A DNA stretch of 64,000 bases from Phycisphaerales bacterium AB-hyl4 (GCA_041821185.1 JBGUBD010000006.1:309742-373741); one strand, 5' to 3'; positions 15,113-23,620 are shown, counted from the first letter of the stretch. The notes: generated by a model not told the origin, from the sequence alone. Made by a program: numbers and translations.

Positions 15113-16210
15113 ATGTTCGACCACGCTTCGACAACCCGCTTCAGCCCACGATGGATCGTTGGCCTGATCGCACTGATCGTCTTCGCTCTTCCCGCTCACG
15201 CCGTGCAGGTACAGGACATCGTCCGCCTCAAGGGTGCGGAGAAGAACACGCTCGTCGGCATGGGCCTGGTCATCGGCCTCGACGGCACGGGCGATGGCGG
15301 CAAGTTCCTGCCCGCCATGCGGCCGCTGGCGGAAGTCATCGGCCAGTTGATCGACCCCAACGTGGTCGCTTCCGAATTGCAGGATGCACGCAACGTCGCA
15401 TTGGTCGCACTCACTGCTGACCTCTCCGGCGCAGGCGTACGCGAAGGCGACCGTGTCGATGTGCATGTGGCTTCCGTGGGCCCGGCGCGAAGCCTTCGCG
15501 GCGGTCGACTGTTTCTCATTCCTATGACCGGCCCGATGCCCGGCTCGCCCGTCTTCGCGTTCGCGCAAGGTGCGGTTACTGTCGAAGATCGCAATACGCC
15601 GACGGTTGGCGTCGTTAAAAACGGTGCACAGCTCACCCGCGACATTATGGCCCGCTACTTCGACGAGCGGGGTCGGCTTACCCTCGTGCTCAACGATGCC
15701 AACGCATCATGGCCGGTCGCCAACAACCTTGCGTCACTGATCAACGGCCTGATCGCGCCCGACGGCCCGAACGTCGCCCGCGCTGTCGATCAGCGAAACG
15801 TTGTCGTTCAGGTCCCGCCCTACGAACGTGACGACCCCGCGGCTTTCATCAGCCAGATCCTTACCACCTACATGGACCCCAGCCAGGTCAGCACCGGCGC
15901 CCGCGTGGTCATCAACGAGCGCACCGGCACGATCGTCATATCCGGCGACGTGCAGGTCTCGCCCGTGATCATCTCGCATAAAGGTTTGACCATCACCACC
16001 GTCACGCCGCCGCCCGGTCAGCCGCAGTTCGAACCGGAAGTCACTGAAGAAAACTTCATCGCATTCGATCCCGAAAACCGTGCCGGCGCCAAGCTCGCCG
16101 ACCTGCTCAACGCCTTCAATCAGTTGAAAGTGCCCGCCGAGGACCGCATCGCCATCCTTCGTCTGATGCATGAGTCCGGCAAGCTGCACGCCCAACTGAT
16201 CGTGGAGTGA
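15113..16210 (+). CDS. flgI: Flagellar P-ring protein FlgI
   Basis: 365 residues, the usual length. The signal peptide (IALIVFALPAHA) is followed by VQVQDIVRLKGAEKNTLVGMGLVIGLDGTGD, the invariant mature start of FlgI. Other matches include GDRVDVHVASVGPARSLRGGRLFLIPM, RVVINERTGTIVISGDVQVSPV and LADLLNAFNQLKVPAEDRI. It polymerises in the periplasm around the FlgG rod at the peptidoglycan layer. With FlgH it indicates a diderm envelope. Confidence 0.97.
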   Translation: MFDHASTTRFSPRWIVGLIALIVFALPAHAVQVQDIVRLKGAEKNTLVGMGLVIGLDGTGDGGKFLPAMRPLAEVIGQLIDPNVVASELQDARNVALVALTADLSGAGVREGDRVDVHVASVGPARSLRGGRLFLIPMTGPMPGSPVFAFAQGAVTVEDRNTPTVGVVKNGAQLTRDIMARYFDERGRLTLVLNDANASWPVANNLASLINGLIAPDGPNVARAVDQRNVVVQVPPYERDDPAAFISQILTTYMDPSQVSTGARVVINERTGTIVISGDVQVSPVIISHKGLTITTVTPPPGQPQFEPEVTEENFIAFDPENRAGAKLADLLNAFNQLKVPAEDRIAILRLMHESGKLHAQLIVE

Positions 16211-16213
16211 ACC

Positions 16214-16693
16214 ATGAACTTTGAATCCCTCAACATCACGCACACGCAAAGCCGAGCCCTGAGCGAAGCGAAGGGCCGGATGAACAACGACGTCGACGCG
16301 TCGCGCGACGAGCTTTTCGCGCCCGCCGCTGCCTTCGCAGCCGCACTCGGCGCGAAGCTCGACGATCGTCTCGACGAAACGTACGAACTCGACGAAGCCG
16401 CCACACGCGAACAGCGCGAGGCTGAGCAACTTCGCGAAGCGGCCGAGCAGCTTGTCGCCAGTGCGTTTGTGTTGCCGTTTCTTCAGCAGGTGCGCAGCGA
16501 GTCGTTGCGATCCGACCTGATGCACGGCGGCTTCGCGGAGGACGCCTTCGGCCAGCAGCTTGACACCCACCTGGCGGACAAGTTCGTCCAGAGCGGCAAC
16601 TTCCCGCTCGTCGACGCTGTCGAACAGTACATGACCAAACGCGGCGGTCCGTCGCCTGACGCACTCGGACAGCAGTTGAACCTCCAAGGCTGA
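16214..16693 (+). CDS. flgJ: FlgJ N-terminal (rod-binding) domain protein
   Basis: 159 residues, three bases after flgI. Residues 75-150 (EQLREAAEQLVASAFVLPF, LQQVRSESLRSDLMHG, AEDAFGQQLDTHLADKFVQSG) fit the rod-binding domain of FlgJ. The muramidase domain of proteobacterial FlgJ is absent, as in many phyla. Its likely role is capping the growing rod. Residues 13-22 (SRALSEAKGR) are encoded by a copy of a dispersed palindromic repeat (16250-16280), so the N terminus has probably absorbed that repeat. The match is moderate. Confidence 0.72.
   Translation: MNFESLNITHTQSRALSEAKGRMNNDVDASRDELFAPAAAFAAALGAKLDDRLDETYELDEAATREQREAEQLREAAEQLVASAFVLPFLQQVRSESLRSDLMHGGFAEDAFGQQLDTHLADKFVQSGNFPLVDAVEQYMTKRGGPSPDALGQQLNLQG
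16250..16280. repeat. Dispersed palindrome inside the flgJ-like coding region
   Basis: AGCCGAGCCCTGAGCG and AAGCGAAGGGCCGGA form an AGCCCT/AGGGCC-type hairpin. A second copy with the same flanks lies at 619-660 between atpG and DUF502. Here it is read in frame as RALSEAKGR. Confidence 0.6.
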
Positions 16694-16700
16694 TCACACG

Positions 16701-17228
16701 ATGAACCAGACCACCCTCGACATCCCGACGCAGGACATCAACACTCTCGAAGCGACGTTGCAGCAGATGGTCGCCGCTCACGAGGCGATGCTGACCTTGC
16801 TCTCGCGCAAGCGTGATGCGCTTAGGCAGAACGATGCCGACGCACTTGCTCAGGTCGCAGCGTTGGAAAAGGAAAAGGTTGGCCGAATCACCGAGTTAGA
16901 GAAGCAGCGCTTCACGCTCGTCGGTCGAATTACGTTGATACTCGATCCAAAGGCCAACGCTCCGTTTCGCTTGGGTGAACTGGCGGACCGTCTGCCCGAG
17001 CCGGAGCGCGGGCGATTGCTCGTGCTTCGTCAGCAGTTGCGCGAGCGCATGCAGCAAGTTCGAGACTCGGTCTCCGTCGTCCGTCGCGCCAGCGAAACAC
17101 TGATGAACCACGTGCAAGGCCTGGTCCAGTCCGTTGTGATGATGGCCAACGGACAGACCACTTACAGCCAGGCCGGCCATCAACCCACGCAACAGACCGC
17201 CATCCGGACGATCAACATCACCGCCTGA
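16701..17228 (+). CDS. flgN: FlgN-type export chaperone
   Basis: 175 residues, mostly helical with heptad-like leucine spacing: LEATLQQMVAAHEAMLTLLSRKRDALRQND near residue 20 and LLVLRQQLRERMQQVRDSVSVVRRASETLMNHVQGLV in the second half. This fits the FlgN family, cytoplasmic chaperones for the hook-filament junction proteins. The position directly before flgK and flgL, its clients, supports the call. Similarity is of the loose kind typical of this family. Confidence 0.8.
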   Translation: MNQTTLDIPTQDINTLEATLQQMVAAHEAMLTLLSRKRDALRQNDADALAQVAALEKEKVGRITELEKQRFTLVGRITLILDPKANAPFRLGELADRLPEPERGRLLVLRQQLRERMQQVRDSVSVVRRASETLMNHVQGLVQSVVMMANGQTTYSQAGHQPTQQTAIRTINITA

Positions 17229-17234
17229 CAGGAG

Positions 17235-17262
17235 CTCAGCCTGAGGCCCTAAGCCTCAAGCC
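17235..17262 (+). repeat. Heptad run upstream of flgK, CTCAGCC type
   Basis: Units CTCAGCC, TGAGGCC, CTAAGCC, TCAAGCC sit in the 43-base gap and end nine bases before the flgK ATG. The run is partly self-complementary, and its unit is the inverse complement of the GGCTTGA type seen near 33.6 kb. Confidence 0.55.
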
Positions 17263-17271
17263 CGCGAAACC

Positions 17272-18975
17272 ATGAGCCTTGGCAACGCCCTCAACATCGG
17301 TCGATCCGGTCTGCTGAACTCGCAGACGGCGCTGCAAACGGTGGGTCACAACCTCACCAACGCGGCGACGCCGGGCTATCGCCGTCAATCAGTTGCGCTC
17401 CAGCCCGCCGGCTCGCAGCGGATCGACCAGGGCACGTTCGTCGGGCAGGGTGTACAGCTTCAGGCCATCACCCGTCAGATCAACGAAGCGTTGGAAAGCC
17501 GACTTCGCGGTGCAACGGCAGACGAGTCGAAGTCGGGTATTCAAGTCGACCTGTTCGCGCAGCTCGAAGCGATTCAAGGTGAATATGACAACGGGGCGCT
17601 GTCTGGCCAGCTCGGCGCGTTTTTCAACGCGTGGAGCAACCTGGCGAACAATCCGCAGGACACCGGCCTTCGCGCGCTGGTGACCGAGGAAGCCGAGGGG
17701 CTGATCCGTCTTATCGAAGGCCAGCATCAGGATCTGGTCGCGATGCGCACGCAGATCGACAAGACGGCCGGCGCTTCGGCTGAGCACATCAACGAACTGC
17801 TTGGCAAGATCGAGCAGCTGAACAGTCGTATCTCGCAAGCCGAGGCCGGCCAGGGTGGAGCGAACGACCTTCGCGACCAGCGCGACATGGCGCTGAGTGA
17901 ACTGGCCCAGCACCTCGACATTTCCACCGTTGAACATGGCAACGGCAAGGTCGACGTGTTCGTCGGTTCCCTGCCGATCGTGATCGACGGGAAGAGCCGA
18001 GGCGTCGAACTGCACGAGCGCACCATCGACGGCGAGCCCGTCACGCAGCTTCGCGTCAAAGCAGACGGCAGCGCGCTCGACCTGCGCAGCGGCCAGCTTG
18101 GCGGCATGCTCGCGTTCCGCGACGGCGTGCTCGCCGAGGCGATCAACACGCTGGATACGTTTGCCCATCAGCTCATCGGGCAAGTCAACCACATTCACAG
18201 TCAGGGGCAGGGCACGTCGCTGTTCGATGAAGTGACCGGTACGACGAAGGTCAAAGACCCTGACGCGGTGCTTAACAGCGAAGCGGCCGGCCTCGCCTAC
18301 CCGCCCGGCCACGGTTCGTTCCAACTGCACCTCACACAAAAATCCACCGGGCAGACCACCTCCCACACCATCGACCTCGATCTCGACGGCATAGACGGCG
18401 ACGACATCACCTTCAACGACCTGGTCAGCCAGATCAACGACGTCGCCAACGTCAACGCTTCGATCACCAACGACGGCCGACTGCGCATTGCCACTGACAC
18501 CGGCGACTTCCAGCTCAGCTTCAGCGACGACAGCTCCGGCGTGCTTGCCTCGCTGGGCATCAACACGTTTTTCACCGGCAGCAAGGCCCGCGACATCGGC
18601 GTCAACCCGACCATCCGCCAATCGCCCGGCCTGCTCGCGGTCGGACAGAACCACGAAGCGGGCGACAACAGCAACGCGCTCGCCATCGCCGACCTGCGCA
18701 AGCAGGGCGTCGACGCGCTCGGCGGCAACAGCCTCACCGAATACTGGAACCGTCACGTCGAGCAACTCGCAAGCCAGGCGTCGAACGCCCGCAATAAACT
18801 CGCTTCCGACCAGACGGTGCGTGAAAACCTCCAAACCCGCCAACAGTCGATCTCCGGCGTCAACATCGATGAGGAAGCCATCGACCTCATGCGCTACCAG
18901 AGCAGCTACCAGGCCAGCGCCCGCTTCCTAAGTGTCGTCGATGAAATGATGCGAACCCTCTTAGCCATGGTGTAA
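17272..18975 (+). CDS. flgK: Hook-filament junction protein FlgK (HAP1)
   Basis: 567 residues. It starts SLGNALNIGRSGLLNSQTAL and continues QTVGHNLTNAATPGYRRQSV, the FlgK/rod helix. The C terminus (VNIDEEAIDLMRYQSSYQASARFLSVVDEMMRTLLAMV) is diagnostic. A middle segment (TIDLDLDGIDGDDITFNDLVSQINDVANV) looks like a flagellin hook IN motif. FlgK joins the hook to the filament outside the cell and is exported with FlgN help. The large reverse-strand open frame across it is a mirror of biased codon use. Confidence 0.96.
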   Translation: MSLGNALNIGRSGLLNSQTALQTVGHNLTNAATPGYRRQSVALQPAGSQRIDQGTFVGQGVQLQAITRQINEALESRLRGATADESKSGIQVDLFAQLEAIQGEYDNGALSGQLGAFFNAWSNLANNPQDTGLRALVTEEAEGLIRLIEGQHQDLVAMRTQIDKTAGASAEHINELLGKIEQLNSRISQAEAGQGGANDLRDQRDMALSELAQHLDISTVEHGNGKVDVFVGSLPIVIDGKSRGVELHERTIDGEPVTQLRVKADGSALDLRSGQLGGMLAFRDGVLAEAINTLDTFAHQLIGQVNHIHSQGQGTSLFDEVTGTTKVKDPDAVLNSEAAGLAYPPGHGSFQLHLTQKSTGQTTSHTIDLDLDGIDGDDITFNDLVSQINDVANVNASITNDGRLRIATDTGDFQLSFSDDSSGVLASLGINTFFTGSKARDIGVNPTIRQSPGLLAVGQNHEAGDNSNALAIADLRKQGVDALGGNSLTEYWNRHVEQLASQASNARNKLASDQTVRENLQTRQQSISGVNIDEEAIDLMRYQSSYQASARFLSVVDEMMRTLLAMV

Positions 18976-18998
18976 CCCCCGGTCTCCCGAGCAAAACG

Positions 18999-20930
18999 AT
19001 GTCCAGCATCCCTCCGAGCATGTTCCGCACCAGCACACAGATGCACTCCAACCAGGTGCTGTCAGTTTTGCGGCAGACCCAGTCGCAGATGCTCGACGCG
19101 GAACGCCAGATCGCGACCAACCAGAAGTACGGCCGACCGTCCGACGGCGCCGCCAAAGCCCCCGCTATCCTCCACCTCACCCAGCAACTCGCCGCGCGCG
19201 GTCAGTACGAACAGAACCTCGACCACGCGCTGGGCATGCTCGACATGACCGACGCCACGTTACGCGAGGTGAACACGCTGCTGCTGGACGCCAAGACCGG
19301 CGCGATGGGTGAGATCGGCATGGAGTCGAGCGCTGAAAGCCGAAAGGCCCAGGCCCTTGTGGTTGATTCGCAGATCAAGGCGATGGTCGACCTTGCTAAC
19401 CAGAAGTATCAGAACATTCCGCTGTTTGGCGGTACGGCCGGCGGCGGCAAGCCCGTGTTTGAAGAGTTTCTCGGCGGCATCCGCTACACCGGCACGCAGA
19501 AGAACCTCAACGCCGACACCGGCAGCACATACGCGCAGCCGTTCAACAGCAACGGTGTGGACGCATTCGGGGCGCTCTCGTCGCGCGTGCAGTCGATGAT
19601 CGACCTTCAGCCGCAGGCCTCGGCGGGCACGCGCGTCAAGGATGTCGCCGGCGCAACCAACCAGGGCGTGCGTACCGGCACGGTTCGCGTCAGTGTCAAC
19701 GGTCAGAGCGTGGATGTTGACCTGAAAAACATCGACACGCTTGGCGATGTCACGAAGCGCATCAACAACGCTATCAATCAGCTCGACGCCGGAGCAGGCT
19801 CGCTGAACATCGCAGGCGATGGTTTCGAACTTGATGTTAACGGCGGCAATGACATCGTGATCGAAGACATCGGCGGCGGGAAAACGGCGGGCGACCTGGG
19901 CATCCGCCTCGATACGAACGACAACGTCGGCCCCAGCGTCAACCGGATGTTGAGCAATCGCACATCGTTGGCCGAGCTTGGTGCGGGCATCGACTGGGCT
20001 GGCGGGTTGCAGATCACGCACGGCGAGCAGACCAAGGTCGCCGACTTTTCCAACGCCCAGACGGTTGAAGATCTTAAGAACGTGATCGCGGACCTTGATC
20101 TCGGCCTTCGCCTGGAGATCAACAACGCGGGCACGGGGATGGACTTGGTCAGCGAGGTCAGCGGCATTTCGCTGTCGATCGGCGAGAACGGCGGCACGAC
20201 CGCCAGCGATCTCGGCCTGACCACGCTCGGCAGCAACACCAGCCTCAGCGACTTCCGCAACGGCCAGGGTGTGGAAACGGTCAAAGGCGAAAATGACCTG
20301 CGCTTCACGCTCAGCGATGGCACGAGCTTTGACGTGAACCTTGATGGCGTGACGCAGGTCGGGGAGATGATCGCTCGCATCGAAGCCGCGGCCGACGTCG
20401 CGGGCGCGGGTGGTCAGTTCAGTGTCGGCTTCGCCGGGCAGGGCAACGGCATCGTGTTTCAGGACAACACCGGCGGCACGGACAACTTCAGCATTGCGGG
20501 CATCAACCAAAGCCAGGCCGCGAAGCATCTTGGCATTGAGCAAAGTGTCGCTGCGGGCGAAACGATCGACAGCGGCGACCAGGCGCAGGTGCGCGTTGAC
20601 AGCATTTTTACGAATTTGATCGATTTGCGAAATGGTTTGGAGAAAAACAGTGACTCTGGCATCTCACTTGCTGGAGAGAGAGTAGAAGAAGATCTTGACC
20701 GCCTGACACAAGTGCGAGCACACGTCGGCGTCGAGGCAAAAAGGGTCGAACAGGACCAGAGTCGGTCGAAAGATCGCAAACTTTCTGAGCAGACGATGCT
20801 CAGCAACCTGCAGGAAACGGATATGACGGAAGTCATCACCAAATACGCGCAATTGCAGCATCAATGGCAGGCGTCGCTGCAGATCGGTGCGCAATCCATG
20901 CAGATGAGTCTATTGGATTTCTTGCGCTAG
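18999..20930 (+). CDS. flgL: Hook-filament junction protein FlgL (HAP3), expanded
   Basis: 643 residues, about twice the usual size. The N-terminal helix (LSVLRQTQSQMLDAERQIATNQKYGRPSDG, residues 21-50) and C-terminal helix (TEVITKYAQLQHQWQASLQIGAQSMQMSLLDFLR) are typical of FlgL. In between lie three tandem modules of about 80-90 residues (226-305, 324-410, 432-515). Each begins with a beta hairpin rich in V and D, passes through a flagellin hook IN-like stretch (DTLGDVTKRINNA; TVEDLKNVIADL; QVGEMIARIEAA) and ends in LGI or LGL. They are probably surface-exposed decoration. Codon use becomes more A/T-rich in the last 330 bases. Confidence 0.9.
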   Translation: MSSIPPSMFRTSTQMHSNQVLSVLRQTQSQMLDAERQIATNQKYGRPSDGAAKAPAILHLTQQLAARGQYEQNLDHALGMLDMTDATLREVNTLLLDAKTGAMGEIGMESSAESRKAQALVVDSQIKAMVDLANQKYQNIPLFGGTAGGGKPVFEEFLGGIRYTGTQKNLNADTGSTYAQPFNSNGVDAFGALSSRVQSMIDLQPQASAGTRVKDVAGATNQGVRTGTVRVSVNGQSVDVDLKNIDTLGDVTKRINNAINQLDAGAGSLNIAGDGFELDVNGGNDIVIEDIGGGKTAGDLGIRLDTNDNVGPSVNRMLSNRTSLAELGAGIDWAGGLQITHGEQTKVADFSNAQTVEDLKNVIADLDLGLRLEINNAGTGMDLVSEVSGISLSIGENGGTTASDLGLTTLGSNTSLSDFRNGQGVETVKGENDLRFTLSDGTSFDVNLDGVTQVGEMIARIEAAADVAGAGGQFSVGFAGQGNGIVFQDNTGGTDNFSIAGINQSQAAKHLGIEQSVAAGETIDSGDQAQVRVDSIFTNLIDLRNGLEKNSDSGISLAGERVEEDLDRLTQVRAHVGVEAKRVEQDQSRSKDRKLSEQTMLSNLQETDMTEVITKYAQLQHQWQASLQIGAQSMQMSLLDFLR

Positions 20931-21071
20931 AAGGCGCAATGCTTGCGCGGCGGTGAGGTCAAGGCCAGCCCGACCCCACCGCCCTTGGAAGTCCGGCAGG
21001 ATGCCGGGCCCCGTCAGATGGATCTGGCGGGTGTGTCACCAGGATGGATGGCTGGGAAGGATCGAATAGCC

Positions 21072-21518
21072 ATGCGAATTGAAACTTCGCGGTTCGGCAG
21101 TGTTGAAGTGGACGAAGCCCGCACGATCCGTTTTACCAAGGGATTGCTCGGCTTCCCCGGGTACACGGACTACGTGCTTCTGGAAGCCGGCGACGAAAGC
21201 TACTTCTGGTGGCTGCAGTCAACGCAGTCGCCCGAGCTGGCGTTCGTCGTGACGGACCCGAGCCTGTTCGTGCCGACGTACCGCGTGCCGGTGCGTGAGC
21301 CGCAACTGGATGATCTCGGTGCCGGCTCGCCGGACGAGGTGCAGGTGTTCGTCATCGTCAACAAGCGAGACGGCATGTTGACCGGCAACCTGCAAGGCCC
21401 GTTGGTCGTGAGCGTGCACCAGCGCCTCGGCGAGCAGCTTGTCCTCTCCGACCGCCGATTCACGACACGCGTCCCGCTGATGGAACTGGCGGGCAAGGTG
21501 CGTGCGGCGAGTGCGTGA
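21072..21518 (+). CDS. fliW: Flagellar assembly factor FliW
   Basis: 148 residues from ATG 21072, with GGAAGGA upstream. The motifs TIRFTKGLLGFPGYTDYVLLE, then PELAFVVTDPSLFVPTYRV and GNLQGPLVVS, are those of FliW. FliW binds either CsrA or cytosolic flagellin. When flagellin is scarce FliW sequesters CsrA and flagellin translation rises; when flagellin accumulates CsrA is released and represses. Its immediate neighbours here are exactly csrA and the flagellin gene. Confidence 0.95.
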   Translation: MRIETSRFGSVEVDEARTIRFTKGLLGFPGYTDYVLLEAGDESYFWWLQSTQSPELAFVVTDPSLFVPTYRVPVREPQLDDLGAGSPDEVQVFVIVNKRDGMLTGNLQGPLVVSVHQRLGEQLVLSDRRFTTRVPLMELAGKVRAASA

Positions 21519-21527
21519 ACAGGAAGA

Positions 21528-21608
21528 GGTTTCTGGTTGCTGGTTTCGGGTTTCTGGTTGGGCCTTTGTCGGCTTAACCAGAAACGAGAAACCAGGAGCC
21601 AGAAACCC
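21528..21608. repeat. Paired heptad element between fliW and csrA, GGTTTCT type
   Basis: Arm 1 (21528-21559): GGTTTCT, GGTTGCT, GGTTTCG, GGTTTCT, GGTT. Arm 2 (21576-21608): AACCAGA, AACGAGA, AACCAGG, AGCCAGA, AACCC. The spacer is 16 bases, so a long imperfect hairpin is possible ten bases after the fliW stop. Confidence 0.85.
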
Positions 21609-21669
21609 ATGAACGAAACCCGACGCACGGATGTGTCGGAAGCAAGGCCCAAGGAAGGAGCCGAGCATC

Positions 21670-21954
21670 ATGCTGGTGCTATCCCGTCAACGGGACGAAA
21701 CAATCATGATTGGCGACGAGGTGGAAATCACCATCGTCGACATTCGAGGTGACAAGGTGCGACTGGGCATCACCGCTCCGCGGGCGATCCAGGTGCACCG
21801 CAAAGAGGTGTATGAAGCGATCCGACGTGAAAATGCCGACGCCGCTCGCGTGCAGGTGGAAGACCTGCGTGATATGGATCGGCAGCTACAAGACAACCAC
21901 CGACGAAGGCCGGGCGAGACCAACGGCGCCCACCGTCGATCGGTGAACCCATAA
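21670..21954 (+). CDS. csrA: Carbon storage/translational regulator CsrA
   Basis: 94 residues from ATG 21670, preceded by [47 protein letters not shown], then [10 protein letters not shown], is canonical CsrA including the RNA-binding Arg of VHR. A charged tail of about 35 residues makes it longer than the usual 60-75; a CsrA tail is where FliW binds in Bacillus. It represses translation by covering GGA sites in leaders, and two such sites lie just downstream ahead of flagellin. Its own purine-rich leader might also bind it, but no clear hairpin was seen. Confidence 0.97.
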   Translation: MLVLSRQRDETIMIGDEVEITIVDIRGDKVRLGITAPRAIQVHRKEVYEAIRRENADAARVQVEDLRDMDRQLQDNHRRRPGETNGAHRRSVNP

Positions 21955-21985
21955 ACCCTGGCGGCATGAGCCGCATCGTCGTATC

Positions 21986-22011
21986 GCCGGCCTGAAGGAG
22001 TCTGAGCCGGC
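21986..22011 (+). promoter_or_regulatory. CsrA-binding hairpin 1 in the flagellin leader
   Basis: GCCGGC (21986-21991) and GCCGGC (22006-22011) pair around a 14-base loop that displays AAGGAG. A GGA in a hairpin loop is the CsrA recognition signal. It lies 43 bases before the flagellin start and resembles the upstream site of the Bacillus hag leader. Confidence 0.7.
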
Positions 22012-22031
22012 AATGAGCATGGATTACAGGC

Positions 22032-22051
22032 GACAATCAAGGAGGATTGTC
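22032..22051 (+). promoter_or_regulatory. CsrA-binding hairpin 2 masking the flagellin ribosome site
   Basis: GACAATC-AAGGAG-GATTGTC is a perfect 7-bp stem with the six-base loop AAGGAG, ending three bases before the flagellin ATG at 22054. The loop is also the Shine-Dalgarno sequence, so CsrA bound here would block ribosomes. This is the strongest regulatory site in the window. Confidence 0.82.
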
Positions 22052-22053
22052 CA

Positions 22054-23532
22054 ATGTCACGAATCAACACAAATGTTTCCGCTCTGATTGCCCGACATAA
22101 CCTGGAACGGTCCAACAACGACCTGTCCACACGTCTGCAGCGATTGAGCACGGGGCTCAAGATCAATCGCGGCGCTGACGACCCGGCGGGTCTGATCGTC
22201 TCCGAACGACTGCGAAACGAAATCGCCGGCGTCACGAAGTCGATCGACAACGTCGAACGCGCCAGCAACGTCATCGCCACCACTGAAGCCGCCTTGCAGG
22301 AAATCAACAACCTGCTCGTCGACATCAAGGGCCTTTCCATTGAAGCCGCCAACACTGGCGCCTTCTCCAGGGAAGAGGTCGAGGCGAACCAGTTGCAGAT
22401 TGACTCGGCCATCGAGTCGATCAGCCGCATCGCCAACACCACCAGTTTCGCTGGGCTCAAGCTGCTCAACGGCTCGCTGGACTACATCACCGAGAACGTC
22501 ACGACGTCGCAGATGACCGATGTACGCGTTTACAGCGCGAACTTCGGCAAGAACGACAGCGTGCCGGTCAACGTCGAAGTGCTCAACTCCGCCCAGCGCG
22601 GCGAGTTGATCATTGATGGCGATGACGGCGGTGTCGCCGCCGGGGCCCTCTCCGCTGCTGTGACCTTCGAGGTCCAGGGTAAAAACGGCGTGGAGGTATT
22701 CACCTTTGCCAGCGGCACGACACTCTCTGCCATGTCCCGTGCGATCAACGCAGTGACGGACTCGACGGGTGTTTCCGCCGCCTTGGTCAATCCAGCCGAC
22801 CACACGGATGGCCTGCGCCTGACGACCACCGCGTTCGGTTCGGATGAGTTCGTCGCGGTTCGCAAGGTCGAAGGCGGCGAAAACTTCCAGACCTACGACA
22901 CCGCCGGCGCCGCCACTGCTCGGCAGTCCGGCGACGACGTGGTCGCCCTGGTCAATGGCAACCTCGCTGTGGGCAAGGGGCTCAATGTGAGCCTGCGAAA
23001 CCCCGCGCTCAACCTCGAGTTTACGCTCAGCGAAGGCGCAGCCCAGACAGTCGGCGAACAGTACGAGTTCGATATCACCGGCGGCGGGGCGACCTATCAG
23101 CTCGGCCCGCAGGTGAACACCCAGCAACAGGCCGGCTTCGGCATCCAGTCCGTCGCCGCGTCGCAACTGGGCAACAGCTTGGTGGGCTTCCTCAGCTCCG
23201 TTCGCTCTGGCGGTGCAAACGCGCTGACCAAGGGTGGCGACGCCGCGAAGCAGGCCGCCAACGTGGTCAACATCGTCGACACGGCCACGAACCAGATCTC
23301 CACCTTGCGTGGCCGACTCGGCGCGTTCGAACGCAACACGCTGCAAACCACGATGCGAAGTTCGCAGATTGCGCTTGAGAACCTCACCGCTTCGGAAAGC
23401 TCCATCCGCGATACGGACTTTGCCGAGGAGACCGCGATGATGACTCGTGCCCAGATTCTCCAGCAGGCGGGCACATCGACGCTCGCGATGGCGAACAACA
23501 CGGCATCGAGCGTGCTGTCGCTGTTGGGCTGA
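22054..23532 (+). CDS. fliC: Flagellin
   Basis: 492 residues. The N-terminal D0/D1 region (SRINTNVSALIARHNLERSN, RLSTGLKINRGADDPAGLIVSERL) and the C-terminal region (SSQIALENLTASESSIRDTDFAEET, QILQQAGTSTLAMAN) are classical flagellin. The middle holds a hook IN-like stretch (GTTLSAMSRAINAVTD) and variable surface sequence. Subunits are exported without a signal peptide and polymerise into the filament. Two CsrA hairpins control its leader, and a 30-base perfect palindrome at 23591-23620 should end the transcript. Confidence 0.98.
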   Translation: MSRINTNVSALIARHNLERSNNDLSTRLQRLSTGLKINRGADDPAGLIVSERLRNEIAGVTKSIDNVERASNVIATTEAALQEINNLLVDIKGLSIEAANTGAFSREEVEANQLQIDSAIESISRIANTTSFAGLKLLNGSLDYITENVTTSQMTDVRVYSANFGKNDSVPVNVEVLNSAQRGELIIDGDDGGVAAGALSAAVTFEVQGKNGVEVFTFASGTTLSAMSRAINAVTDSTGVSAALVNPADHTDGLRLTTTAFGSDEFVAVRKVEGGENFQTYDTAGAATARQSGDDVVALVNGNLAVGKGLNVSLRNPALNLEFTLSEGAAQTVGEQYEFDITGGGATYQLGPQVNTQQQAGFGIQSVAASQLGNSLVGFLSSVRSGGANALTKGGDAAKQAANVVNIVDTATNQISTLRGRLGAFERNTLQTTMRSSQIALENLTASESSIRDTDFAEETAMMTRAQILQQAGTSTLAMANNTASSVLSLLG

Positions 23533-23590
23533 TTGGCAAGGTAACAAGGTAATCGGTTCGTAGTTGTCGAAAATGATGGGATCAATTGGT

Positions 23591-23620
23591 AAAGCCCACG
23601 GATGGCCATCCGTGGGCTTT
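23591..23620. terminator. Perfect 30-base palindrome after flagellin
   Basis: AAAGCCCACGGATGG is followed by its exact inverse complement, a 13-bp-plus stem bounded by A and T runs. It lies between convergent fliC and the MBL gene and so can serve both strands. It is a member of the CCCACG/CGTGGG family. Confidence 0.8.

Noticed and set aside
17389-18843. Long reverse-strand open frame (484 codons) opposite flgK
   Set aside because: Mirror frame of a G/C-biased gene; flgK on the other strand matches its family over its full length.
21953-21979. Sigma-28-like promoter for flagellin (TAAACCCT, 10-base spacer, GCCGCATC)
   Set aside because: Only a partial match, overlapped by a GGCGGCATGAGCC hairpin that accounts for much of the similarity; left as a possibility only.
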